From positions 1 to 64,000 of the forward strand of contig JAJZDN010000003.1 in assembly GCA_021805985.1 (NCBI GenBank): a stretch of 64,000 nt of DNA. The letters are read 5' to 3'. The DNA is from Planctomycetota bacterium. Its GTDB lineage: Bacteria > Planctomycetota > Phycisphaerae > WQYP01. The position numbers and the translations under genes are program-made. Below the pieces are notes generated by a model. The model was not told where the DNA came from, ran no database searches, and saw only the letters and a program-made list of their open reading frames with translations. Below are positions 34,537 to 43,869 of the stretch, one piece after another (positions within the stretch are counted from its first letter, which is position 1; the number at the start of each line of letters is the position of its first letter).

Positions 34537-36192
34537 ATGATCACGAAACCTGCCTTAACGGAATTACGTCCGAAAACACATAGTAGTATAGATGACAATA
34601 CATCTATATTTAAAAGTCACGCTGCGCGGTGCGCTGGCGCGGGGGTGGCATTGGCGGCTGCACTGGCCGCCGCCAATACGGTTCATGCCGTTACCACATT
34701 TGATCAAATCGGCCTGACGCAACTGCAAAGCATCGCCCCGACTATCAATGGATCTGGCGTAAATGTTGCACAGGTGGAAGCTTCGGTCAGCAGCACCACG
34801 CTTAACGCCTTTGAACCCAACCCGGCCAATCTCAGCACCAATGCCCAGTTTACATTCATTGATGCATCCGGAAATTCCTCCGGATCGTACAACAGTGCCG
34901 ACGCTTCATGGCATGCGGGGTATGTTGCATCGCTGTTTTACGGCGGTGCCGGTGCGGGCGTGGCACCGGACGTTTCCCATGTGTATGTCTATGCAGAAAG
35001 CGATTATTACAACACCCTTTATGCCGGCGTGGCTCCGATCAACAGTTCCCTCGGCGAAGCTCCATCCGTGGTGAATCAGAGCTTTGTTTACCCCGGCGTG
35101 ACATCGTCCACAAGCCAATATCTCGATCAGGTATGGGATAATTACGCCGCTGAATATAACACGCTGTTTGTTACCGCCATTGGTGACGGCCAAACCACCA
35201 GCACGGCGACGCCCAGCTATGTCAATGCCCCGGCGGATATGTACAACGGTATTGCGGTGGGCGCCTATACCGGAATTGGCGGCACCCCGTCCACCTGGGT
35301 TGGGCCGACATGGGACGGCCGATCGGCGCCGGATCTTATCGCTCCCGGCAGCTATACCAGTTATAGCGCCCCGCTGGTTTCGGGATCGGCGGCGCTGCTT
35401 ATTCAGGCCGGAAATGAACAGATCGGCGGTGCCGGTACTGCAACAGCTGCCACGGATATTCGCACAGTCAAAGCGTTGCTGTTGAATGGTGCCACCAAGA
35501 TTCAAGGCTGGACCAACTCCTACACGGCCAACAGCGGCACTTACACCTACAACGCCACAACTGCCAACGCCACCACGCCGCTGGATCCACGTTATGGAGC
35601 GGGCATGGTCAATGTTTATAATTCCTACGAGAATCTCGCTGGCGGTGAACATAATTATTCGGCGGCCACCAGCGCGTCGATCAGCAGTCTTTCAAGCGCT
35701 GTCACCGCCGCCCCGGCGGCCAGCTTCGCAGGCCCAGTTGTAGCGGCGACAAGCGGGTGGAATCTGGCTTCTATTACTGCGTCTTCCAGTAAAAATGCGG
35801 TAGAAAATTATGACTTTAGCCTGCCGGGAACATCCATCAACAGTTGGGATTTAACCGCTACGCTGACGTGGAACAAAGATTATCAGGCCAGCGGAATAAA
35901 TCACCTGCTATTGTTTCTGCTGAATTCATCCGGGCAGAAGGTCGCCAGCAGCACCAGCATGCTGGATAATCTGCAACAGATCAACATTGATTCCGCACTG
36001 GGCATGACCACGCTGGCCCCGGGACAGTATGATCTGGCGGTGGAAATGCTGGGCGGAAGCAATCTGATATCCAATTCAGAAACCTATGCATTGGCCTGGA
36101 ATTTTGTCGATCCGGTCAGCGTGCCAGAGCCGGGTGCTATCGCCATTTTGCTAGCCGGGTCCATGTTTGCAATGCTGAAACGAAAGAGTTGA
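34537..36192 (+). CDS. Exported subtilase-like protein with PEP-CTERM tail
   Basis: A 551-residue protein from ATG 34537 (CGGAG seven bases upstream). An N-terminal signal-like segment (AGAGVALAAALAAANTVHA) leads into an S8-like domain: the Asp position reads GVNVAQVEAS (Glu instead of Asp), His in ASWHAGYVAS, the oxyanion-type block reads TAIGDG (Asp instead of Asn), and the Ser block is SYTSYSAPLVSGSAALL with TSYSAP intact. A C-terminal beta domain is followed by VPEPGAIAILLAGSMFAMLKRKS in two parts, a PEP-CTERM sorting tail for exosortase-type processing. It may be inactive or altered in activity. It is convergent with the GH28 gene. Confidence 0.8.
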   Translation: MITKPALTELRPKTHSSIDDNTSIFKSHAARCAGAGVALAAALAAANTVHAVTTFDQIGLTQLQSIAPTINGSGVNVAQVEASVSSTTLNAFEPNPANLSTNAQFTFIDASGNSSGSYNSADASWHAGYVASLFYGGAGAGVAPDVSHVYVYAESDYYNTLYAGVAPINSSLGEAPSVVNQSFVYPGVTSSTSQYLDQVWDNYAAEYNTLFVTAIGDGQTTSTATPSYVNAPADMYNGIAVGAYTGIGGTPSTWVGPTWDGRSAPDLIAPGSYTSYSAPLVSGSAALLIQAGNEQIGGAGTATAATDIRTVKALLLNGATKIQGWTNSYTANSGTYTYNATTANATTPLDPRYGAGMVNVYNSYENLAGGEHNYSAATSASISSLSSAVTAAPAASFAGPVVAATSGWNLASITASSSKNAVENYDFSLPGTSINSWDLTATLTWNKDYQASGINHLLLFLLNSSGQKVASSTSMLDNLQQINIDSALGMTTLAPGQYDLAVEMLGGSNLISNSETYALAWNFVDPVSVPEPGAIAILLAGSMFAMLKRKS

Positions 36193-36341
36193 GCGGCGGG
36201 TGGTTTACCGCATTCGCTTAACACATCGCACCCTTAAGATGAATCGCGCGTGGTCGGAAAGCCTGGCCCAGTCATGACGATGCATTCCCAGCGTATTGCT
36301 GCCCCCCCCGGCCGGCAGTTAGCGGTTAAGCAATTCTTCCC

Positions 36342-36369
36342 AAAAAAAAGGTACCCGACACCTTTTTTT
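36342..36369. terminator. Bidirectional terminator between convergent genes
   Basis: Eight A, then GGT, a seven-base loop, ACC and seven T form a perfect stem with a U-run in either direction. It lies between the stops of the PEP-CTERM protease gene (36192) and the GH28 gene (36392). Confidence 0.75.
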
Positions 36370-36391
36370 AGGCACCCTTTTTTCAGGTGCG

Positions 36392-37825
36392 TCAGGGTTG
36401 AGTCATCGCGGGTAGGCTCTGCATCACCGGAGGGGGCGCATTGGTCCAATGAATGTGTTTGACGTTCTGACAAAGTATGGCAGGCCGGGCATCGGGATTT
36501 TCGAGTTGAAACCGGACGTTGTTTAATACCAAGTCATCGGCATGTCTGGCGTACATGCCGTACGCGGGCAGATATAAGCCGAACAGAAAAAAGTCCGGGA
36601 AGGCGGTGATTTTTTCCGGTACCTGGATTTTGGCGGCACCAGCCGGAGCACCGCCCGAAAGCGTAATGGAAATATTTTCCAGCAGAACGTGGCCGACATC
36701 ATGATGGGGAATACCGGTAATAAATATGCCGGTAGGAAACAGCAATCGGCCCTGATTGGAGGCTTGCGCGGTGACATTGCGAATGACGATGTTGTTGATG
36801 CTGCCCACGCTGCGTGGGGTTTGCCCCGGATGAAACGTGGAAAGCCGACCGCCCAGGCGGATAAATATAGGCATGTCCACATTTTTCATTTTAATATTAT
36901 CGAATCGCACATTGCTGATATGGGCACCATCAACAGATAAAATTTTTATTCCGCCCAGACGGGTGTCATATTCGTAGCAGTCCTTGATGTGAATATCGCG
37001 CATGGTGCCCATGGTTTCGCTGCCGAATTTTATCGCCGCACACTGGCTGCTCAGGCGGCAATGATCTACTCGAATGTGCGAACAACTGGTGGGCGTGGTG
37101 GTTTTAAGACAAATACAGTCATCCTCGGAATTAATATTGCAATGCGTGATATGCACCAGTTCACTGGAATCGACATCAATGCCGTCATTGTTGTAATTGG
37201 CATGGTTCCAGATATGCACTGAATCCACCAGAATCTGCCGGCACCGGTACAAATTCAAGCCCCATGCGGCCGACTGTTCAAGCGTCACATCCCGCACGGT
37301 TATTCCGTTGCAATGCGCCAGGCGGATTAAAAAAGGCCGGTCTCCGCGGAAGCCCACGCCGTCCCCGTTGATGGCACCCGTACCTTCAATTCCAATGTTA
37401 TTGGCGTGATCTGCACCAATTAAGCAGTAGCCAAAGGCCTGCCCGTCGCCGTCAATAAAGGGATCAACGGTATGGTAGTTTTTAATATCTGGAGAACCGA
37501 ATATCTCCGAGCCGCTTTGCAGGTCCAGCGTCACATTACTTTTTAATTCCAGTGTGCCGCATAAATACTTTCCTGCCGGAAACACCACTTTTCCGCCGCC
37601 GTAGCGACTACAGGTGTCAATGGCCCGCTGAATCGCAGCCGTATCCAAGGCGACGGCGTTGCCCGTAGCACCGAAGTTTTTGACGTTGTATTGCCCGTCA
37701 GCAGAACGGGAATCGGGATTGCGGTCAAAATGGCGAATTAGGCCAATCACCGCAAACAACACGGCCGCACCAAGTAAAACTCGAATACTCCAGTTCAAAA
37801 TGCGGTCGAGCCTGGTGTTTAGCAT
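36392..37825 (-). CDS. GH28-like polygalacturonase-family protein
   Basis: A 477-residue right-handed beta-helix protein anchored by an N-terminal hydrophobic helix (IRVLLGAAVLFAVIGLI). GH28 marks: NVKNFGATGN, GGGKVVFPAGKYLCGTL, NYNNDGIDVDSS (the NTD/ND site), NSEDDCICLKT (DD) and RLGGIKILSVDG (RIK-like). The position of the usual catalytic His reads QCAAIKFGSE, so a standard GHG is not evident and substrate or mechanism may differ from pectinase. It begins 25 bases after a small secreted protein gene; both are minus-strand partners behind accC. Confidence 0.85.
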   Translation of the reverse strand: MLNTRLDRILNWSIRVLLGAAVLFAVIGLIRHFDRNPDSRSADGQYNVKNFGATGNAVALDTAAIQRAIDTCSRYGGGKVVFPAGKYLCGTLELKSNVTLDLQSGSEIFGSPDIKNYHTVDPFIDGDGQAFGYCLIGADHANNIGIEGTGAINGDGVGFRGDRPFLIRLAHCNGITVRDVTLEQSAAWGLNLYRCRQILVDSVHIWNHANYNNDGIDVDSSELVHITHCNINSEDDCICLKTTTPTSCSHIRVDHCRLSSQCAAIKFGSETMGTMRDIHIKDCYEYDTRLGGIKILSVDGAHISNVRFDNIKMKNVDMPIFIRLGGRLSTFHPGQTPRSVGSINNIVIRNVTAQASNQGRLLFPTGIFITGIPHHDVGHVLLENISITLSGGAPAGAAKIQVPEKITAFPDFFLFGLYLPAYGMYARHADDLVLNNVRFQLENPDARPAILCQNVKHIHWTNAPPPVMQSLPAMTQP

Positions 37826-37850
37826 GGTGCAAAATACCTTTGATAGAACA

Positions 37851-38603
37851 TTATTTCCCCGTGGGAATTACCCCATCCAAGCCATGATGCGGGCTGGGCT
37901 TGGGCAGCGTGACATCAATGGGCTTGAAAGTGCCGGCACTTGAAACGGCAATATCTCCCAGTGCCGGAAGATATTGCCACGGATTGGGAATTTGCTGTGC
38001 CGGGCCCCGCCAACGCGTCATCACCTTGCCGAGATTACTGACTTTCTGCCAACCGGCGTAATAGCGTTCAAAATACCAGACCGCTACGCGAAAAATAATC
38101 GAGCCTTGGTGGCCGGAATAAAATTGGTGGTTGCGAATCTGTTCTACCACCAGCGTGGCATGATTATGATCACCCGCAATCCAAAGCGGGCGGTTGTAAT
38201 TGGTGAAGCGTGGAATTTTTTCAATGAAATTGACAATTTGTTTTAAATCGCTGGGCGTCATCGGAGGGCCGGGCTGAACCGGGCGGTAATAATTCATATT
38301 TACGCCCTCCCATCGGGCCTTGGCGGTAAAAACAATCAGATCATAGCGGTGACCGGGAATCAGGCCCGGAATTTGGAAGGTTCCTGCGGAATTAACTTTT
38401 CCTGGAAAAACCCAGGCGGTGGGCTTATTTGTGCTTAGGGCCAGCACATTAGCCCGATTGCGCTCCACGGCCTCAATGCGTGTAATGCCCTGGGATGATG
38501 TCACGCGGCCCGTCAGCGTAACGGTAGATTTCGCCTTACCGGCAAAGGCATACATCGGTAAAAACAGGATACACGCACAAGCAAAGGCGGAGGATTTCGG
38601 CAT
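37851..38603 (-). CDS. Exported protein of unknown function with Ig-like N-terminal region
   Basis: About 250 residues. ATG 38603 (GTG 38615 is also possible) gives a signal peptide with core FACACILFLPMYAFAG. The mature N-terminus looks like a carboxypeptidase-regulatory-type beta-sandwich (VTLTGRVTSS, GTFQIPGLIPGHRYDLIVFT). The remaining ~130 residues have many aromatic residues and the conserved-looking stretches GDHNHATLVVEQIRNHQFY and WYFERYYAGWQ; I do not recognise them. It is next to the GH28 gene (25 bases), so a role in handling or binding the same glycan is possible but unproven. Confidence 0.65.
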   Translation of the reverse strand: MPKSSAFACACILFLPMYAFAGKAKSTVTLTGRVTSSQGITRIEAVERNRANVLALSTNKPTAWVFPGKVNSAGTFQIPGLIPGHRYDLIVFTAKARWEGVNMNYYRPVQPGPPMTPSDLKQIVNFIEKIPRFTNYNRPLWIAGDHNHATLVVEQIRNHQFYSGHQGSIIFRVAVWYFERYYAGWQKVSNLGKVMTRWRGPAQQIPNPWQYLPALGDIAVSSAGTFKPIDVTLPKPSPHHGLDGVIPTGK

Positions 38604-38650
38604 TCGCAAAGCCACGGTTCACCCAAATGTTTACTACGCGGATTTAGATT

Positions 38651-39997
38651 TTACGGAGCGCGGCGCGTTCGCTCAATCCAGCCGGTATCCACACGGGACT
38701 CCCGGAAATCCCGGGAATTCATGATGAAGCGGTGCAGCGGGATGGTCGTCTTAACGGGTCCGGCACGGAATTCATCCAGTGCCCGGCGCATGGTGGCGAT
38801 GGCCTGATCACGTGTGGGCCGATGCACGATCAATTTGCCGATCATACTGTCATAGTTCGGTCCGATGCGATACCCCTGATACGCGTGGGTATCCAAGCGC
38901 ACCCCAGGTCCGCCCGGCGGGGCGAATTCCTCCAGCAACCCCGGAGAGGGTGCGAAGTTGCGATCCGGGTCTTCGGCGTTAATCCGGCATTCAATGGACG
39001 CCCCGTTGAGGCGAATATCTTTTTGGGAAATATCGAGTTTTTCTCCCGCGGCAATGCGCAGTTGCCACTGGATTAAATCCTGCCCGGTCACGGATTCCGT
39101 CACCGGGTGCTCCACCTGAATGCGGGTGTTCACTTCCAGAAAATAAAACTTTTTCTGCTTGTCCATGACAAATTCAACCGTTGCGGCTGAATAATAGCCG
39201 GCGGCTTTGGCCAAACGCACGGCACTTTCGCAAAGTTCCTGGCGAGTGGCTTCATCAATGATCGGACAGGGTGATTCTTCAACGAGTTTCTGATGCCGCC
39301 GTTGAATGGAGCAATCACGCTCAAAGAGATGCACGACGTTGCCATGTTTATCGCCCAGTATCTGCACTTCCACATGACGCGGTTCTTCATGGTATTTTTC
39401 AATAAAGACCGTGGCATCCTTAAATGCGGCTTCAGCTTCAGCGCGGGCCGCATTGAGCGAGCTTTTAAGGGTAATTTCATTGTGCGCCACGCGCATGCCG
39501 CGGCCGCCCCCGCCGGCAGAGGCTTTAATGATGACCGGATACCCGATTTTCTTGGCCACATCTACCGCTTCTTTTTCCGTTTGAATCGGGCCGTCGCTGC
39601 CGGGGGTCAGGGGGACTTTGCATTGCTTGGCTAAATCTTTAGAGGCCAACTTGGAACCCAGCATTTTCATGGACTCAACAGAGGGGCCGATGAATTCAAT
39701 TTTGCAACTGCGGCAAACATCCGCAAAGTGGGCATTTTCCGATAAAAAGCCAAAGCCCGGGTGAATGGCTTGAACATCAGCAACTTCCGCAGCGGAAATG
39801 ATGCGGGGAATATTGAGGTAGCTTTCAGCCGCCGCCGCCGGTCCGATGCAGATAGCCTGGTCCGCAAGTTTCAGGTAGGCAGCATCGCGATCGGCTTCGG
39901 AGTAAACCGCTACGACCTCAACACCTAATTCCCGGCAGGCCCGGATAATGCGCAAAGCAATTTCGCCGCGATTGGCAACAAGAATTCTGGAAAACAT
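38651..39997 (-). CDS. accC: Biotin carboxylase, acetyl-CoA carboxylase subunit
   Basis: A 448-residue ATP-grasp enzyme that carboxylates biotin on BCCP, the first half of malonyl-CoA formation. All blocks are present: [101 protein letters not shown]. It starts 30 bases behind accB, as usual for this pair. A small exported protein gene follows within 50 bases on the same strand. Confidence 0.97.
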   Translation of the reverse strand: MFSRILVANRGEIALRIIRACRELGVEVVAVYSEADRDAAYLKLADQAICIGPAAAAESYLNIPRIISAAEVADVQAIHPGFGFLSENAHFADVCRSCKIEFIGPSVESMKMLGSKLASKDLAKQCKVPLTPGSDGPIQTEKEAVDVAKKIGYPVIIKASAGGGGRGMRVAHNEITLKSSLNAARAEAEAAFKDATVFIEKYHEEPRHVEVQILGDKHGNVVHLFERDCSIQRRHQKLVEESPCPIIDEATRQELCESAVRLAKAAGYYSAATVEFVMDKQKKFYFLEVNTRIQVEHPVTESVTGQDLIQWQLRIAAGEKLDISQKDIRLNGASIECRINAEDPDRNFAPSPGLLEEFAPPGGPGVRLDTHAYQGYRIGPNYDSMIGKLIVHRPTRDQAIATMRRALDEFRAGPVKTTIPLHRFIMNSRDFRESRVDTGWIERTRRAP

Positions 39998-40027
39998 ATC
40001 TTCCTCTACGACGCCCAGTCAGAGATT

Positions 40028-40513
40028 TTACCGGCTTTTTACCATGAACAGCGGTTGGTTGAATTCCACCACCTGACCATTCTGCACCAGCATTTTAGTT
40101 ACAACGCCGCTGACTTCGGAGCGGATTTCATTAAATACCTTCATGGCTTCAATGATGCAGACAACGGTTTCTTTCCCCACCGTTGACCCGATTTTTATAA
40201 ACGGTTCCGAATCCGGATTGGCGGCAGTATAAAAAGTGCCCACCATCGGGGATTTAATGGCAACAAGCCCTTCATCCACCGCCGGCTCGGCGGCAGGGGC
40301 AGCGGCGGCATTGGCCGATTGCGGCACCATCATGGGCTGCTGGGCCATCATCGGTGCGCCGGTCATGGGCACGCCGACAGGAGCAAAATCACGCTTCAAG
40401 CGGATTTTAGATTTATCTTCCACAAGCTCAATTTCCGTCAGGCCGTGATCAGACATGAGTTTAATCAGGTCTTTGACCCGCTTATTGTCTGTGAACGTTT
40501 CCTTGGTCGCCAT
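40028..40513 (-). CDS. accB: Biotin carboxyl carrier protein
   Basis: A 161-residue BCCP. The start is ATG 40513 (MATKETFTDN) with CGGAGA upstream. An N-terminal dimerisation part (VKDLIKLMSDHGLTEIELVE) is followed by a Met/Pro/Ala-rich flexible linker and the biotinyl domain, with the biotin Lys in CIIEAMKVFNEI and closing QPLFMVK. It carries CO2 from biotin carboxylase to carboxyltransferase; the transferase genes accA and accD are not in this window. It lies between pepP and accC with short gaps. Confidence 0.97.
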   Translation of the reverse strand: MATKETFTDNKRVKDLIKLMSDHGLTEIELVEDKSKIRLKRDFAPVGVPMTGAPMMAQQPMMVPQSANAAAAPAAEPAVDEGLVAIKSPMVGTFYTAANPDSEPFIKIGSTVGKETVVCIIEAMKVFNEIRSEVSGVVTKMLVQNGQVVEFNQPLFMVKSR

Positions 40514-40556
40514 AATTATTGATTCTCCGAAAGCCACCCGCCGCACAACACGTGGG

Positions 40557-41669
40557 TTATAGCCAAGCCGAATTTAAAGTTTTAGGAAGGCTGCTTAACA
40601 CGCGGCAGCCTGTTTGGGTTACCAGTATATCGTCCTCAATCCGAACACCGCCAACGCCGGGAAGATAAATTCCCGGCTCAACGGTGACAATCATACCCGG
40701 TTTCAGGATAACATCACCGCGTTGGGAAAGCGAGACCTGCTCATGAATATCCCGCCCCACCCCATGGCCCAAGCTGTGGCCGAAGGATTTTCCGTAACCC
40801 GCTTTAGCAATAATGTCACGCGCTATTTTATCAATTTTCTTGCCCGCAACATCCGGTTTAATGGCGGCAATCGCGGCTTGCTGAGCTTCCAGAACAACCT
40901 GATAAATTTCCCGAATTTTCCGCGGCGGATCGCCCATGAAAATCATGCGGGTGAGGTCCGAGCGGTAGCCGTTGTATAAAGCACCCCAGTCCACCAGCAA
41001 AGCCGAGTTGTTCTGCATTTTTACCGCACCCGGGCGATAATGGGGAAGACTTCCGTTGGCTGCGGCAGCAACGATAGGATCAAAACTGGCGTTGGAGGCC
41101 CCGCGCCGGCGCATTTCATAAACCAGCAGCCCGGCAATTTCATTTTCCGTCTGCCCCGCCTTCAGATGCGCTTTCAGGGCTTCAAAACTGTGTTCGGCAA
41201 TGGTAACGGCCTGTTCGATCAGGGCGATTTCATGGCTATCTTTAATGTTGCGCAGCTTGACCAGTATTTCCAACACCGCCTTCAGGCGAATACCCGCGGG
41301 TACGGTGAATTCCTTAATGGCCGCCTGTTGCCGCAAAGACACGCTTTCTTCCTGTACCGCCAAAGTGCGAATTTTACATTTTTTGCATATTTTAATTAGT
41401 TCTTCCGACAGCCGCTTTTTTCGCATTACCGTGTGAACCCACGGACATTCCCGGGCGATCTGTTCGGCATATCGGAAATCGCTGATCAGCCACACCTGAT
41501 CCGGTGTCAGCAACGCCCAGGAATCATCACCTTCAAAACCGGTCAGCCAGCTTACATCGGGGAAATACGTTGCAAGCAGCGCGTCAACCTTTTGCTTTTT
41601 CATTTCAGCACGGGCCGCCTGCCAGCGTTGTAAAATATAATCCGGAGGTTGCGAACCAGCTTCAGACAT
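40557..41669 (-). CDS. Xaa-Pro aminopeptidase (M24B)
   Basis: A ~370-residue di-metal aminopeptidase removing N-terminal residues before Pro. The start is ATG 41669 (GGAG eight bases upstream). N-terminal creatinase-like domain followed by the pita-bread fold with metal ligands: Asp in LVDWGALYNGYRSDLTRM, His in GKSFGHSLGHGVGRDIH, Glu in VTVEPGIYLPG and Glu in GVRIEDDILV. pepP-accB-accC is a well known arrangement in bacteria, often with efp in between; efp is absent here. It is the first gene of this minus-strand unit. Confidence 0.94.
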   Translation of the reverse strand: MSEAGSQPPDYILQRWQAARAEMKKQKVDALLATYFPDVSWLTGFEGDDSWALLTPDQVWLISDFRYAEQIARECPWVHTVMRKKRLSEELIKICKKCKIRTLAVQEESVSLRQQAAIKEFTVPAGIRLKAVLEILVKLRNIKDSHEIALIEQAVTIAEHSFEALKAHLKAGQTENEIAGLLVYEMRRRGASNASFDPIVAAAANGSLPHYRPGAVKMQNNSALLVDWGALYNGYRSDLTRMIFMGDPPRKIREIYQVVLEAQQAAIAAIKPDVAGKKIDKIARDIIAKAGYGKSFGHSLGHGVGRDIHEQVSLSQRGDVILKPGMIVTVEPGIYLPGVGGVRIEDDILVTQTGCRVLSSLPKTLNSAWL

Positions 41670-41728
41670 CGAGTCTACTCCATAAGCAAAGCGTTGAGTA
41701 TAACCGCAGATCGGAATCGGCACATCCT

Positions 41729-41977
41729 GCTGAATCGGGCTAAGGCCCGATTAGAGCAGGTGAGAGTTGAGCAGGTGAGCAGTAGAGCAACTCCCGCCGA
41801 GACAATCCAGCGCCACCTGCGGTCTACTGCTCTACTTACTACTCTCAAGCTGAATCGGGCTGCGGCCCGATTAGAGCAGGTGAGAGTTGAGCAGGTGAAC
41901 AGTAGAGCAAATTCGGCTGGCGCAAAAGGGTGGCAGTCGCCGAGACAATCTAGCGCCACCTGCGGTCTACTTTCACC
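41729..41977. repeat. Tandem direct repeat of ~120 bases with internal palindromes
   Basis: Two copies, about 41729-41848 and 41849-41977, share the order AATCGGGC-loop-GCCCGATT (41733-41752 and 41853-41872), AGAGCAGGTGAGAGTTGAGCAGG, AGTAGAGCAA, CGCCGAGACAATC, AGCGCCACCTGCGGTCTACT. The second copy has about 15 extra bases before CGCCGAGA. No coding sense; it lies upstream of pepP and could hold its promoter or a mobile remnant. Confidence 0.8.
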
Positions 41978-42319
41978 TTCTACTCGCAGGCGTCAATAGT
42001 GTCGATTGGTTAAGGGTCATCGCGGTATCGGCAGAGGAAAGCAGTCCTGGTTGCCATGACCTTTCCCACTATCGCTACGAATACTGCGTATGGGTTGCTC
42101 GGACTTTGTAAGCCCAATACTTATCCGCGCAATCCGCGTAATCCGCGGTCTATTTTTTGCAGCCTGTTTTTTATCCCCTACCGAATGCCGCGATATGAGC
42201 GTGCATGTCACTCAAATCATGCAGTTCCCTTGCCCCGTCAACCCACTGCGTACCCAAATTCTGGCTACGTCCCCGTTTCGTTCTCATCGGACGCTTGCGC
42301 ATTCTGGCAGGCCAATATA
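41978..42319. other. Intergenic stretch, no gene recognised
   Basis: Contains a reiterated ATCCGCG pattern (ATCCGCGTAATCCGCGG near 42130), typical of intergenic repeats. No open frame has a ribosome site or family likeness. Confidence 0.4.
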
Positions 42320-42967
42320 TTATTCCTCCGGATCGGGAAGATAAGGGCTTGTTGCTAAAAGGATGGAACGCCGCGCCAACTCCCGCGTTACCTGGCTCAG
42401 CAATGGACGATCACTGGATACCCAGTAGACGTCCAGGTCAGAATCTAATCCGAGCATCAGTGGCAGATTCTGGCAAACCATTTCCGGCGGCCCGCGATGA
42501 AATAGGTGCGCGTAGTCGAGAAACTGCTCAATAAATGGCAGCGGGTTTCCCTCTAACAGAAAACCGCCGATCCACGTTGTCAGGTCAACGTCCACCCCGT
42601 GCTGGCTCAAGAAGGCTATTTTCGCGGTGGCTCGGCCGTCAGCAATATGCTCCGGAGGAAACCAGCGCGTGGGGTTGCCTTTGTGTTTGACCACGAATCC
42701 GCTTGCGCCCAAGATGCCAAGCACCTCGGCTACGCCTACCGCTGTATGCCTCAAATTGGCTGAATTCCATATTGTCCGCCCCAACTGATTCCATTGTTCA
42801 TAGGGACGCTCATCAATGACACCGCCAGTCACATAAAGGTACTCTGGCTCAGGAAGAAGCTCTTCTTCCGTCGCCCGTCCGCTTTCATCCCAAAACCGGC
42901 GGTACATAAACGGTGAGCTTTTAAGAGCCCTCGCAAGCATTTCGGGATCGACTGGGGAGATTCTCAT
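42320..42967 (-). CDS. Hypothetical soluble protein
   Basis: A 215-residue protein with GGAGCG seven bases before ATG 42967, so likely real. No signal peptide or membrane helix. It contains a Pro/Glu-rich N-terminal half and a C-terminal half with LDSDLDVYWVSSDRPLLSQV. I do not recognise a family. It lies behind a CdiI-like gene on the same strand; this placement and its size would fit a second immunity-type protein, but that is a guess. Confidence 0.6.
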   Translation of the reverse strand: MRISPVDPEMLARALKSSPFMYRRFWDESGRATEEELLPEPEYLYVTGGVIDERPYEQWNQLGRTIWNSANLRHTAVGVAEVLGILGASGFVVKHKGNPTRWFPPEHIADGRATAKIAFLSQHGVDVDLTTWIGGFLLEGNPLPFIEQFLDYAHLFHRGPPEMVCQNLPLMLGLDSDLDVYWVSSDRPLLSQVTRELARRSILLATSPYLPDPEE

Positions 42968-42999
42968 GTTATACGCTCCATATTACCTTCGCATCAAAA

Positions 43000-43011
43000 C
43001 CCCGGCCGGGG
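43000..43011. other. Perfect 12-base palindrome
   Basis: CCCCGGCCGGGG lies in the ~210-base GC-rich gap between the two small genes at 42967 and 43178. No T-run follows, so a terminator is not supported. Confidence 0.5.
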
Positions 43012-43177
43012 CACCCCTCTGCACCCTTCGGGCCTTCGGCCGCCTGGCGCATCCCCGACTCCGGCGACTTCATTGCCTCGACCGCCGGTGAGACAACTTC
43101 GGGGCTCGAACGGTAATGAGCGGGGAGCGATGTGCGCTCGCTGGAAAACTTCGGCTTTGCACAGCGCACTCGAGCAG

Positions 43178-43615
43178 CTATACCGGCCGGTTGCGAAATT
43201 TCACCAGATCGGCCAAGCCGAACGACCACTCCGAGATTCGACGGCCTTCGCTGAATTCCCTTCTGGTTCCGACAAATTCTGTAGCCCTCGAGGCGTCGAA
43301 TTTCTCAGAGAGGTGCGCGAAAATTAGAACTTGCGATTGGATGTAAATCGTCTGGCGTTCCCGGAAAATTGGCCACCAGTCCAGTGCCCCAGAGCCGCTT
43401 GGCCTCTCAAACGAGGTTATTAACGCCGCCTTTTGGCCGCCTCCAATTATTACATCGACGGCGGCAATCCACTGCCGACGGTAGTCTTCCGCTGACCAGT
43501 ATCCAATTGCCGACATAAACCTCTCGTTCAGGTCGCCAGCAACTATCCGCCCCGGCAGCAATTCGCCGGCATCAGCAAGGCCGGAATCTCCGACAAATCC
43601 AATTGAGAACACCAT
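43178..43615 (-). CDS. CdiI-like contact-dependent inhibition immunity protein
   Basis: About 145 residues from ATG 43615; an upstream TTG at 43642 is possible. The pattern VFSIGFVGDSG, GRIVAGDLNERF, GYWSAEDYRRQW, ALITSFERP, WWPIFRERQTIYIQSQVLIF and ISEW resembles small immunity proteins of CDI/Rhs-type toxin systems that I know by their WW-P and ALITS marks. No toxin gene lies beside it, so it would be an orphan immunity, as often collected in bacterial genomes. Family name is not certain. Confidence 0.55.
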   Translation of the reverse strand: MVFSIGFVGDSGLADAGELLPGRIVAGDLNERFMSAIGYWSAEDYRRQWIAAVDVIIGGGQKAALITSFERPSGSGALDWWPIFRERQTIYIQSQVLIFAHLSEKFDASRATEFVGTRREFSEGRRISEWSFGLADLVKFRNRPV

Positions 43616-43869
43616 CACTGCCCGATCATTTTGTGTCAGCAACTTGAAAATTTAATTTGGATTCCAATATTACTTCAATAACGGCGGCCGTAGCTTCTTC
43701 TGCAAACTGCCAATTCGCACACGCGGAGCGCGAATTTTAACCCGCGAAAGAGCGAACGCAAAGCGAAAACAGACCGGACAGTAACTGCCGACAAGGTTGG
43801 GATTATGATATAAAATACTGCCGCCGTCGGCGTTGATGGAATCCGCGATGCCAATTGTCCGGGAGAATT

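Noticed and set aside
42100-42160. Reiterated ATCCGCG sequence that looks like a CRISPR or satellite start.
   Set aside because: Only three short units without constant spacers; a common type of intergenic repeat.
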